From NCBI GenBank assembly GCA_046309355.1, contig JBKCPL010000029.1:62001-126000 (forward strand): a stretch of 64,000 bases of DNA, given 5' to 3'. Below, in pieces: positions 9,404-16,688 of this stretch. Each line of letters begins with the position of its first letter. The first letter of the stretch is position 1. The DNA comes from CAYSBE01 sp046309355. Its GTDB lineage: Bacteria > Bacteroidota > Bacteroidia > UKL13-3. The notes below the pieces were generated by a model. It had not been told where the DNA came from. It saw only the letters and a program-made list of their open reading frames with translations, and did not search any database. Made by a program: the position numbers and the translations under genes.

Positions 9404-10137
9404 ACAGTTTTGGTTTTATCGGTAAGATTTTGAATAACGGACAATACTATGTAAAAAATAACAGCTGCGGCTATACCCCCTGCATTAAATAACAAAACGC
9501 TTACACATGAAACGAGTATCAACGCATACCTGTATAGGTTAGCCGATACTGAAAAGGATTTAAACTTTAGTGCGATAAGCGGAATTTCGGCAACCAGCAG
9601 GTAAGCCGATATGAGGGGAACCAGTTTTAGAAACAACTCACTTTTCAATACCTGATCGAGTACTTCGCCATACATACCCGGCAAAAAAGGCAAACTGGCC
9701 ATAAACATAGCATTTGCAGGTGTGGGCAAGCCTATAAATCTATCGGTTTGACGTGTGTCAATATTGAACTTGGCCAGCCTGAGGGCCGAAAATACAGGTA
9801 TCAGTAGCGATAAATAAGGAACATAGCAAAACCCATCGGTTGCCAAACAGCTGCTGCCAAACATATAGAATATCATGCCCGGAGCTACACCAAAACTTAC
9901 CACATCGGCTAGCGAATCAAGTTGTTTGCCCAATTCGCTTTGGGCTTTGAGTGCACGAGCAACGAACCCATCAAAAAAATCCAGAATTGCTGCTGCAAAG
10001 ATGAAGTAGGATGCTTGTTGCAGGCGGCCGTCAAGGGCCTGCATTATGGCTAAACAGCCAAAAACCAGATTAGCTGAAGTAAGTGCGTTGGGTATATGCT
10101 GCTTGACCTGATTCATGCTGCGCACAAAGTAAAGCAT
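9400..10137 (-). CDS. pssA: CDP-diacylglycerol-serine O-phosphatidyltransferase
   Basis: A membrane enzyme that joins CDP-diacylglycerol and serine to make phosphatidylserine, the precursor of phosphatidylethanolamine. The CDP-alcohol phosphotransferase signature D-G-x2-A-R-x8-G-x3-D-x3-D is intact (Asp56, Gly57, Ala60, Arg61, Gly70, Asp74, Asp78). Several hydrophobic segments follow. The first ATG gives MLYFVRSMNQVK; the ATG at 10116 gives 'MNQVKQHIPNALTSANL', which is closer to typical family N-termini. It is the first gene of the minus-strand block pssA-purS-M28. Confidence 0.92.
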   Translation of the reverse strand: MLYFVRSMNQVKQHIPNALTSANLVFGCLAIMQALDGRLQQASYFIFAAAILDFFDGFVARALKAQSELGKQLDSLADVVSFGVAPGMIFYMFGSSCLATDGFCYVPYLSLLIPVFSALRLAKFNIDTRQTDRFIGLPTPANAMFMASLPFLPGMYGEVLDQVLKSELFLKLVPLISAYLLVAEIPLIALKFKSFSVSANLYRYALILVSCVSVLLFNAGGIAAAVIFYIVLSVIQNLTDKTKTV

Positions 10138-10221
10138 AACCCTCGAGCCTGCAAAATCGAATATACAGCAACGTGTTTACTGCTTAGCACGCAGCTTTAA
10201 AACATATAATAATCAATACAC

Positions 10222-10251
10222 TTGTAATATTACCAAATTACGCTACTTTTG
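10222..10251 (+). promoter_or_regulatory. Promoter of tRNA-Leu (Bacteroidota consensus)
   Basis: TTG (10222-10224), a 19-base spacer, then TACTTTTG (10244-10251), an exact match to the Bacteroidota -33/-7 pattern TTG-N19-TAnnTTTG. The box ends 13 bases before the mature tRNA, so transcription would start within the short leader. Confidence 0.8.
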
Positions 10252-10264
10252 CCGTCCCTTTTTT

Positions 10265-10349
10265 GCGGATGTGGCGTAATTGGTAGCCGTGCCAGACTTA
10301 GGATCTGGTGCCGAAAGGCGTGGGGGTTCGAGTCCCTCCATCCGCACCA
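10265..10349 (+). tRNA. tRNA-Leu (anticodon UAG)
   Basis: An 85-base class II tRNA. The acceptor stem GCGGATG pairs with CATCCGC, the discriminator is A and the CCA end is encoded. The anticodon stem CCAGA/TCTGG encloses the loop CTTAGGA, giving anticodon TAG, which reads CUA leucine codons. A long variable arm (TGCCGAAAGGCGT) and the T-arm GGGGGTTCGAGTCCCTC are present. It stands alone in front of the trigger factor gene. Confidence 0.97.
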
Positions 10350-10352
10350 CTG

Positions 10353-10380
10353 AATAAGACTAGTCCCATAGTCTTATTTT
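10353..10380 (+). terminator. Terminator after tRNA-Leu
   Basis: AATAAGAC and GTCTTATT form an 8-bp stem around a 10-base loop and are followed by T residues, 3 bases after the tRNA. The stem is AT-rich, so some readthrough into tig is likely; no separate tig promoter is evident in the remaining 20 bases. Confidence 0.7.
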
Positions 10381-10400
10381 TATTTAACAAGGTTAGAACT

Positions 10401-11783
10401 ATGAATGTAACTTTCGAAAAAAAAGACGAACTGAACGGAACCATATCCGTTAATGTTGCCGGAAACGACTATGCTCCCGAAGTCGATAAGCAACTTAGGG
10501 ATTATCAGAAAAAAGCCAATATTCCCGGATTTCGCCCAGGCATGGCTCCCAAATCGATGATTGAAAAAATGTTTGGTCACACGGTATTGCTCGAAGCTAT
10601 TAATACTACCGCATCACGCGGCTTGTTTGATTACATTGAAGAACAAAAACTGAATATACTGGGACAACCGGTGTTAACCGAGGATACAAAAATTGATGAA
10701 CTGGTAAAGGGTAGCGATTATACATTTAAATTCGACATAGGCCTGTCACCGGAGTTTTCACTTCAGGTAGGGCCGTCAGATGTATTTACCCGCTATCAGG
10801 TAACCATTGATGAGAAAATGATTGATGATGAACTGGATCGCATGCGCAAACGCTATGGCAAACTGATGGATATTGACGTTGCCGGTGATAATGATATGGT
10901 ATATGTAAGCATGGACGAACTGGATGAAAACGGCCAGGTGATTGAAGGTGGAGTTCATACCGATTCAGCCCCTGTTCTTACATCGAGCATAAAGAATGAT
11001 GCCATCAAAAATGAATTTATAGGTAAAAAAGCGGGCGATGAATTTGATGTAAATGTGTTTGACTTGTTTGATAACAGTGAAACAGAAATAGCACATGTGT
11101 TGGGTATCAACAAACTTACCGTTAACGACATCCACAAAAATTTTAAACTTACTGTTAAAGAAATTAAACGTAACATAGAAGCTGAACTGAATCAGGAATT
11201 GTTTGATGCGGCATTTGGACCTGGAAACGTTACCACGGTGGAGCAGTTGCGCGAAAAAATAAAATCAGATCTCGAATCGTATTTCAGTGGACAAGCCGAC
11301 CACTTGTTTGAGCATGAGTTGATAGACTCTCTGGTTACTAAACACAACATCCAGCTGCCTGATGAGTTTCTGAAACGCTGGCTCATGGATCGTCACACCG
11401 ATAAGTTTACACCTGAAAATGTAGAGCATAATTATATTCACGAAGCCAACTACCTGCGCAATCACCTGTTCGAAGAAAAAGTATTGAATGAAAACAATAC
11501 CAAGGTGCAGGAAGAAGACATACGTGCAGCAGCCATCAATTACACCAAAAGCATGTTTGGCGCATACGGAAATGCCGGCCTTAGTGACGATATGCTGTGG
11601 AGTATTGTAGAGCCTAGCCTGAAAAAAGACGATTACAGATCACGCATGATCAATATTGCTATCTCCAATAAAGTGCGTGAAATTATTAAATCGAAAATTA
11701 CTGTTGAAGAAAAACCGGTTGATGCCGATACCTTCTTTAAACTGGTGGCCGAACACAACGAGAAACACCACCACAACCACTAA
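10401..11783 (+). CDS. tig: Trigger factor (ribosome-associated chaperone)
   Basis: 460 residues. It binds the ribosome near the exit tunnel and shields nascent chains. The N-terminal ribosome-binding domain is recognisable, with 'KANIPGFRPGMAPKSMIEK' carrying the GFR-P signature of the L23-contact loop (about residues 38-56). The middle PPIase-like region is divergent, as is usual in this phylum. A long helical C-terminal domain follows and the end is histidine-rich (EKHHHNH). An in-frame GTG/ATG extension upstream would run into the tRNA, so the ATG at 10401 is chosen. A strong terminator follows directly. Confidence 0.93.
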   Translation: MNVTFEKKDELNGTISVNVAGNDYAPEVDKQLRDYQKKANIPGFRPGMAPKSMIEKMFGHTVLLEAINTTASRGLFDYIEEQKLNILGQPVLTEDTKIDELVKGSDYTFKFDIGLSPEFSLQVGPSDVFTRYQVTIDEKMIDDELDRMRKRYGKLMDIDVAGDNDMVYVSMDELDENGQVIEGGVHTDSAPVLTSSIKNDAIKNEFIGKKAGDEFDVNVFDLFDNSETEIAHVLGINKLTVNDIHKNFKLTVKEIKRNIEAELNQELFDAAFGPGNVTTVEQLREKIKSDLESYFSGQADHLFEHELIDSLVTKHNIQLPDEFLKRWLMDRHTDKFTPENVEHNYIHEANYLRNHLFEEKVLNENNTKVQEEDIRAAAINYTKSMFGAYGNAGLSDDMLWSIVEPSLKKDDYRSRMINIAISNKVREIIKSKITVEEKPVDADTFFKLVAEHNEKHHHNH

Positions 11784-11785
11784 TA

Positions 11786-11813
11786 AAAAATCCCCGTATC
11801 ATCGGGGATTTTT
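11786..11813 (+). terminator. Rho-independent terminator of tig
   Basis: AAAAATCCCCG-TATCAT-CGGGGATTTTT forms an 11-bp stem with a six-base loop and a T-run, beginning 3 bases after the tig stop. Confidence 0.9.
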
Positions 11814-11847
11814 GTTTTTATGCACTTCATGTACCTTGCGTTTATAA

Positions 11848-13044
11848 ATGAATACCACACACCGCGAGTTTTTTTTGCAGCATCAGGCTCAAACCAGTGA
11901 GTTTCCGATAGCACTGGAGTTCAAACGTGCTGAAGGCTGCTACCTGTACGATACACAAGGCAAGGCTTACCTCGATTTAATATCAGGAATTAGTGTAAGC
12001 AACCTGGGGCACGGAAATAAGCATGTAGCCAATGCCATCATTAACCAGGTAAACAGCCACATGCACCTGATGGTGTACGGTGAATTTATTCAGGCCCCGC
12101 AGGCCAGATTGGCTAGGAAACTTACATCGCTATTGCCCGAAACATTAAACTGTGTGTACTTTGTAAACTCAGGTGCCGAAGCAACGGATGGTGCGCTAAA
12201 ACTGGCTAAGCGTGTAACCGGACGCTCGAAAATAGTGGCCTGCCGAAAAGCATACCACGGCAGCACCCATGCTGCACTTAGCCTGAATAGCGAAGAAGTG
12301 TACAAGAATAGATTTAGGCCGCTATTGCCCGATATCCACTTCATTGATTTTAACAACACGCAACAACTCGACTGCATCGATGAAAAAACGGCTTGCTTTA
12401 TTGTCGAAGTGGTTGCATCGGAGCAAGGCTACATTCCGGCCAATCCTGATTTTTTAGAAGCTGCCAGAAAACGCTGTTCAGAACACTGTGCGCTTCTCAT
12501 TTTTGACGAAATACAAACCGGCTTTGGCCGCACAGGCAAACTGTTCGCCTTTGAACACGACCATGTTGTACCCGATATTTTACTGCTGGGAAAAGCGCTG
12601 GGGGCAGGCATGCCTATGGGTGCCTTTATAAGTTCGCAGCACATGATGAACACGTTGGCCAAAGAACCTGTTTTGGGACACATCACTACCTTTGGCGGAC
12701 ATCCCGTATGTTGCTCGGCAGCGCTGGCTGGTATTGAAGAATTGGAACAAAACAGGTACATGGAGGAAGTAGCGGCTAAGGCTGAATTGTTTAAACAAAA
12801 CCTCACCCATCCTGCCATTCGACAGGTCAATGGCAAAGGCTTAATGATGAGTTTACAATTTGATTCGTTTGAACAAAACAAATCCATAATTGATTTATGT
12901 ATGAAGGATGGGCTGATTGTCGACTGGTTTTTATTTGCGCCCGACCGACTACGCATTACTCCCCCACTTTGTATAACACCCGATGAGATAGAAAAAGCGT
13001 GCAGTGTGTTGAGTAGAAATATTAATTTAGTTTCGGGTAATTAA
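11848..13044 (+). CDS. Class-III PLP-dependent aminotransferase
   Basis: 398 residues of the ornithine/acetylornithine aminotransferase fold. Visible are the cofactor phosphate-binding NSGAEATDGALKLAK (107-121), AYHGST (135-140), the PLP-ring aspartate in LIFDEIQTGFGRTGK (Asp220) and the Schiff-base lysine in LLLGKALGAGMP (Lys249). It would transfer an amino group between an omega-amino acid and a keto acid; argD, ornithine or 4-aminobutyrate activity are all possible. No arginine genes are nearby, so the substrate is left open. It is a single gene between two terminators, with a TACCTTGC element eight bases before the ATG that may be a -7 variant. Confidence 0.88.
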   Translation: MNTTHREFFLQHQAQTSEFPIALEFKRAEGCYLYDTQGKAYLDLISGISVSNLGHGNKHVANAIINQVNSHMHLMVYGEFIQAPQARLARKLTSLLPETLNCVYFVNSGAEATDGALKLAKRVTGRSKIVACRKAYHGSTHAALSLNSEEVYKNRFRPLLPDIHFIDFNNTQQLDCIDEKTACFIVEVVASEQGYIPANPDFLEAARKRCSEHCALLIFDEIQTGFGRTGKLFAFEHDHVVPDILLLGKALGAGMPMGAFISSQHMMNTLAKEPVLGHITTFGGHPVCCSAALAGIEELEQNRYMEEVAAKAELFKQNLTHPAIRQVNGKGLMMSLQFDSFEQNKSIIDLCMKDGLIVDWFLFAPDRLRITPPLCITPDEIEKACSVLSRNINLVSGN

Positions 13045-13104
13045 TCCTAATTGCTAAATTGCAGGCTCTCAAATGAGTATACGCTCAACTAAAACATTCA
13101 TCCT

Positions 13105-13992
13105 ATGATACGTACAATTCTTGCTGCCCTGGCCATTTCCGCTGTTGTATTCGGTGGTTGCCGTAAAACAGAAGAGGACCCGCTGAATAATGGCGGTGAT
13201 CTTATTGAGTTTTCACTAGATGAAAACATGTTCAGCAACGAAACAGAACTGTTGTTCAACGACATTGCTAAAGCTACAGAAGAAACCGGACTTGGCAAAG
13301 GTCCCAACATACCGGGTGCTACGGTGAATGATTCTACGTTTATAGGCATTAAAAAAATTATAGTAACCTATAACGGCAATAGTGCCGATGGGCAACGTTT
13401 CAGAACAGGAACGCTCAGTATTCAGCTTATCGAAGGTACTAAATGGACCAACGCAGGATCAGTTATTCGCATTGATGTAGATAATATTCGCATTACCAAA
13501 AACGGTACAAGCAATAGTATGACAGTGCAGGGTACATACTATATTAAGAATTTAACCGGTGGCCGTGCATTCGTAGCTGCTAACGTGCAACACAAATTGT
13601 GGGGAGGTGCCACCATTGGTTTTATTAACGGTCAGGCTACCGTATGGAATATTTCACGTAAACGTACCTTTGAAAATAACTCAGGCGTATTGTCGCTCAA
13701 GGCAGAGGGCGATACCAGCGTGAACGGAGAAACAAATGTGATTGTGTGGGGTAAAAACAGAAGAGGTGTTGCATTTACTGTTATAAACAATGAACCCGTT
13801 ATGTGGAGTAGCACTTGTCCTACTAAGGTGATGAGCGGTAAGCGAACAGTAAAAGGATTTGCTGCAGACATCACCATCATTCATGGGGTGAACAGCGATG
13901 GAACTCCGACAACTACAGGCTGCCCTTACGGGTATAAATTGGAATGGAAAAACAAATCGGGCGAAGACCGTTCGACAACTATTGCCTATTGA
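13105..13992 (+). CDS. Lipoprotein of unknown function
   Basis: 295 residues with a type II signal peptide (MIRTILAALAISAVVFGGC, lipid-anchored cysteine 19). The mature protein is rich in beta-strand patterns with alternating hydrophobic residues ('KKIIVTYNGNSADGQRFRTG', 'DNIRITKNGTSNSMTVQGT') and has no motif I recognise as catalytic. Two late cysteines (in SSTCPTKVM and TTGCPYGYKLEW) could form a disulfide. Similar beta-rich lipoproteins are frequent in Bacteroidota. The gene stands alone, with its own terminator. Confidence 0.75.
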   Translation: MIRTILAALAISAVVFGGCRKTEEDPLNNGGDLIEFSLDENMFSNETELLFNDIAKATEETGLGKGPNIPGATVNDSTFIGIKKIIVTYNGNSADGQRFRTGTLSIQLIEGTKWTNAGSVIRIDVDNIRITKNGTSNSMTVQGTYYIKNLTGGRAFVAANVQHKLWGGATIGFINGQATVWNISRKRTFENNSGVLSLKAEGDTSVNGETNVIVWGKNRRGVAFTVINNEPVMWSSTCPTKVMSGKRTVKGFAADITIIHGVNSDGTPTTTGCPYGYKLEWKNKSGEDRSTTIAY

Positions 13993-14017
13993 TATAGAAA
14001 CTCAAGTAGACATTGTT

Positions 14018-14048
14018 AAAAAGGTGGAACCATACGTTCCACCTTTTT
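14018..14048 (+). terminator. Rho-independent terminator of the lipoprotein gene
   Basis: AAAAAGGTGGAAC-CATAC-GTTCCACCTTTTT forms a perfect 13-bp stem with a five-base loop and a T-run, 25 bases after the stop codon. Confidence 0.9.
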
Positions 14049-14090
14049 AGTATGTACTTACAAGTGCACCCACCCTGCTCACTCGGAATA

Positions 14091-14126
14091 AAAAAAGTGT
14101 ACTGCACGGGTGCAGCACACTTTTTT
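14091..14126 (-). terminator. Terminator of the convergent outer-membrane protein gene
   Basis: AAAAAAGTGT...ACACTTTTTT flanks an inner CTGCA-CGGG-TGCAG stem with one opposed unpaired base on each side. It lies 19 bases beyond the stop of the minus-strand barrel gene and is nearly symmetrical, so it may work in both directions. Confidence 0.8.
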
Positions 14127-14145
14127 ATTTAGCATGCTAAATGAC

Positions 14146-14742
14146 TTAAAACGTAAACTGTACGCCTAGGTTTACTCCAACCAACTGAAAAGGTTGATCC
14201 CAGTTTATAATATCGCGGTACTGGTAAATAATCATATTGTTGCGTACCGCACCAAACAAGTGCAATCCATCCGACATTTCGTACGCAATGCCAAACGTAG
14301 GAGCAAAAATGAAATTATTGCGGTTAGTAGCCGGTGCCAAATCGGTTTTATTTTGCATGGTGTAGGCCCAGCCTAAATCGATGCCTATGTATGGCTTAAT
14401 TTTACTGGGAGTTTTATCGGCTTTGGTGCCCAAAAAATAAAATTCAGCACCCAGAGTTACAGGTATAATATTCAACACGGCATCGCTTGTAGCACGCTGA
14501 ACACCTTCAATATTCAGACTCTCAAAAGGAACTGCATAAAAACCTGTACCAATGTTAAGTCTCAGGTAATCATCCAGGTGCATACCGTATTTAAGGTTCA
14601 CACCTGCGATACTCAACTTCATGTCGCCCGAGTATGGTGTAGTTGGTATACCCAGCTGGTAGTCTACGCTGATAGTTGTTTGAGCATGGCCAATGCTGCA
14701 TAGTGTGAACAAAGCAAGAACAGATCCTAGTAATTTACGCAT
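14146..14742 (-). CDS. Outer-membrane beta-barrel protein
   Basis: 198 residues from the ATG at 14742, which opens the signal peptide MRKLLGSVLALFTLCSIGHAQ. Starting at the in-frame codon 84 bases upstream would put an extra hydrophobic stretch before it, so the shorter form is preferred. The mature protein shows alternating polar and aromatic strands ('LNIGTGFYAVPFESL', 'TLGAEFYFLG', 'YIGIDLGWAYTM') and ends in a barrel-type strand 'VGVNLGVQFTF' with a terminal phenylalanine. This is the general OmpW/porin-like 'outer membrane protein beta-barrel' type; its cargo or role is unknown. Confidence 0.8.
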   Translation of the reverse strand: MRKLLGSVLALFTLCSIGHAQTTISVDYQLGIPTTPYSGDMKLSIAGVNLKYGMHLDDYLRLNIGTGFYAVPFESLNIEGVQRATSDAVLNIIPVTLGAEFYFLGTKADKTPSKIKPYIGIDLGWAYTMQNKTDLAPATNRNNFIFAPTFGIAYEMSDGLHLFGAVRNNMIIYQYRDIINWDQPFQLVGVNLGVQFTF

Positions 14743-14790
14743 GGTAATAATTGGTTTTAGCGAGTGCAAAGTATAAAATACCCCGAAAAT

Positions 14791-14823
14791 AAAAAAGGCT
14801 ATACGAATTAATGCCGTATAGCC
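14791..14823 (-). terminator. Second of two tandem minus-strand terminators
   Basis: On the minus strand GGCTATACG-GCATTAATT-CGTATAGCC forms a 9-bp stem followed by TTTTTTATTTT. It lies just downstream of the terminator at 14830-14852 and before the next barrel gene. Confidence 0.8.
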
Positions 14824-14829
14824 CATAAA

Positions 14830-14852
14830 AAAGGCCGGACTAGCCGGCCTTT
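14830..14852 (-). terminator. First terminator after the 254-residue barrel gene
   Basis: On the minus strand AAAGGCCGG-CTAGT-CCGGCCTTT forms a 9-bp GC-rich stem followed by TTTATG, 21 bases after the stop codon. Confidence 0.8.
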
Positions 14853-14873
14853 ATAATAAATTGAAAGTATTTC

Positions 14874-15638
14874 TTAACGTATAAAGTAGAATATACCTAC
14901 GTTAACAGCACCCAATCCGAATGAACCTGTTCCTAAGGTAAGGTTCATTTCAGATGTACTTGTTGTTGTAGTAATTGCACCATTTTTAACTTCAGCTTTG
15001 CCCATTTCATAGTCGAATCCTAACAGGTTGTTCAAACCGGCTTGTAATGCCCAGTTATCGCTTAAGAAATGCAATACACCTAAGTTAGCTCCTAAAGAGA
15101 TTGTAGTTGTTGAAGGTGCATCAATTGATTTATGTGCCCATACACCTGGACTTGTTTCCTCAACAACAGTAGTAGTACCGCTAGCTGTACCAAAACCTAA
15201 GCCAGCACCATAATACCACATCCATTTGCCGTTGATGTCATTATACATATTTGCAAACAGATTAATACCGAAACCGGATGCCTTATTTTCATCATCAAAT
15301 GCAACATCATCTGCTCCTGTTAGTGGTGGTGTAGAAACTACTCCTGTAGTTTTGTCATAAGACCGTTTAGTTACATCAGATGTACTGCCAAATCCGATTG
15401 AAGCGCCAATAGCTAGATTGTCATTCAAAAAATAACCACCGGTAATGCCCAAATTAAAACTAGAAGTACTTGGTAATTCAACTTTAGGAACGGCTACAGG
15501 AGCACCTGTTGTTTCAACAGATCCACTTTCTGAATTGAAACCAATAGTACCACCTAACATTAGTGTACCTGCACTAATTTGTGCAAATGCAGCAGAACCC
15601 GCTGCCAGCATTGCTACTGAGAATAATAGTTTTTTCAT
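14874..15638 (-). CDS. Outer-membrane beta-barrel protein, Thr/Ser-rich
   Basis: 254 residues with a clear signal peptide (MKKLLFSVAMLAAGSAAFAQ). Glycine/aromatic beta strands run throughout ('FNLGITGGYFLNDNLAIGASIGFG', 'GINLFANMYNDINGKWMWYYGAGLGFG') and the C-terminus 'GAVNVGIFYFIR' is close to an outer-membrane insertion signal. Thr/Val-rich loops ('TTTSTSEMN') separate the strands. It is a small barrel of the kind abundant in Bacteroidota; function unknown. It is divergent from the universal stress protein gene across a 210-base gap that holds an FNR-like palindrome. Two tandem terminators follow it, as for a strongly expressed gene. Confidence 0.82.
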   Translation of the reverse strand: MKKLLFSVAMLAAGSAAFAQISAGTLMLGGTIGFNSESGSVETTGAPVAVPKVELPSTSSFNLGITGGYFLNDNLAIGASIGFGSTSDVTKRSYDKTTGVVSTPPLTGADDVAFDDENKASGFGINLFANMYNDINGKWMWYYGAGLGFGTASGTTTVVEETSPGVWAHKSIDAPSTTTISLGANLGVLHFLSDNWALQAGLNNLLGFDYEMGKAEVKNGAITTTTSTSEMNLTLGTGSFGLGAVNVGIFYFIR

Positions 15639-15765
15639 GTTTTTTTGTAATTGTTTACAAACGCTAATTTATAGGGTTTTACATTTCTTTTACAAAAACG
15701 ACCTCATTCCTTTATGTGGATAACACGAAAATTAACAGATAAAAAAGACTTTACAATCAGCCTAT

Positions 15766-15779
15766 ATGATATAAATCAT
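15766..15779. promoter_or_regulatory. FNR/CRP-type operator ATGAT-N4-ATCAT before the usp-ccoI-ccoS unit
   Basis: ATGAT-ATAA-ATCAT is a perfect palindrome, extended by T and A to 16 bases. The inner TGAT-N4-ATCA is the core recognised by FNR/CRP-family regulators. It lies 69 bases before the usp start, and its centre is 52.5 bases before a TATTTCGC element (15825-15832) that could be the -7 box. A second copy with the same half-sites lies before ccoNO. Confidence 0.65.
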
Positions 15780-15848
15780 AAATCTGAATGAGTTGTATCA
15801 TAGTTCACCTATTCCCTATACGCGTATTTCGCTTCAAAATTTCGCTGT

Positions 15849-16688
15849 ATGCTTCGCAAACTCTTTATACTGCTGGATGAAATGCCCGAATCACGTGTAT
15901 TGCTGCAGCAATCGGTGCAAATAGTATCGGCAGTCAGAAAGCCGTCTGTAACTACCGCATACATTAACGGAGCAACCGAAATGAACTACATGCCGTTATT
16001 TGACAAAGCCTATTTGAATAATAATCAATACACTTTTGCGGATATTGTTGACAAGATACACCATCATGACAAGTCATCAGACGCAACATCAGCCCTGAGT
16101 ATAAAATTTCAATACGAGCAGACCGGTGCACGTCCTGTACTTTACCTCGATGAGGATATGCCCGAATCAAAATTTCTGTCGGATGCCCGGTATCACGATT
16201 TGCTGGTAATAGGACAATCGACCATGAGGAATATTGTAGCTACTGAAAGCGGTCATCAAATACTTAAACGTATACTGCAAAAAACCGAAACTCCCACCCT
16301 TCTTTTAGCTAATGATATAAGCAGTTTTAAAAATATTGTGCTGGTTTATGATGGCAGCACACGCAGCATGGAGGCTATAAAATTATTCTGTTACCTGTTA
16401 GGCAATCACTTTATGACGAATAATATTGTATTGTTTACTGTAATCAACGAGCAAAGTATAGCCAACGAAAGCAAAGCCTGTGATTTTATTAAAAAATACC
16501 GTATAGATTTTTCGATAAGACGTGTATATGAACATGAACACTGGTTTGAACTGGATAACTACCTCAACGAATTGAACGAATACCTGCTGGTAAACGGTGT
16601 GTGCAGAGAGTATGTCATCGAAGATATTATTTACCACACGGATAACAGCCGACTACTGAACGGCAAGCAATCTGCATTTATATTTTAA
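15849..16688 (+). CDS. Universal stress protein-like protein linked to the cbb3 cluster
   Basis: 279 residues forming two UspA-like halves. The first opens 'MLRKLFILLDEMPESRVLLQQSVQ' and includes 'YHDLLVIGQSTM'. The second opens 'FKNIVLVYDGSTRSMEAIKLF', resembling the ATP-loop start of a Usp domain, but the final glycine-rich ATP motif (G-x2-G-x9-G-S/T) is not clear, so nucleotide binding is uncertain. It shares a base with the start of ccoI (TAATG), so it is co-transcribed with the copper ATPase. Usp genes often accompany cbb3 clusters under oxygen control; a role in low-oxygen adaptation is inferred. Confidence 0.8.
   Translation: MLRKLFILLDEMPESRVLLQQSVQIVSAVRKPSVTTAYINGATEMNYMPLFDKAYLNNNQYTFADIVDKIHHHDKSSDATSALSIKFQYEQTGARPVLYLDEDMPESKFLSDARYHDLLVIGQSTMRNIVATESGHQILKRILQKTETPTLLLANDISSFKNIVLVYDGSTRSMEAIKLFCYLLGNHFMTNNIVLFTVINEQSIANESKACDFIKKYRIDFSIRRVYEHEHWFELDNYLNELNEYLLVNGVCREYVIEDIIYHTDNSRLLNGKQSAFIF

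Noticed and set aside
10308..10400. Upstream extension of trigger factor
   Set aside because: It would start inside tRNA-Leu and read through its terminator; the ATG at 10401 gives the normal N-terminus.
12429..12956. 175-residue minus-strand reading frame
   Set aside because: Antisense to the class-III aminotransferase gene, Ser/Cys-rich shadow, no start signals.
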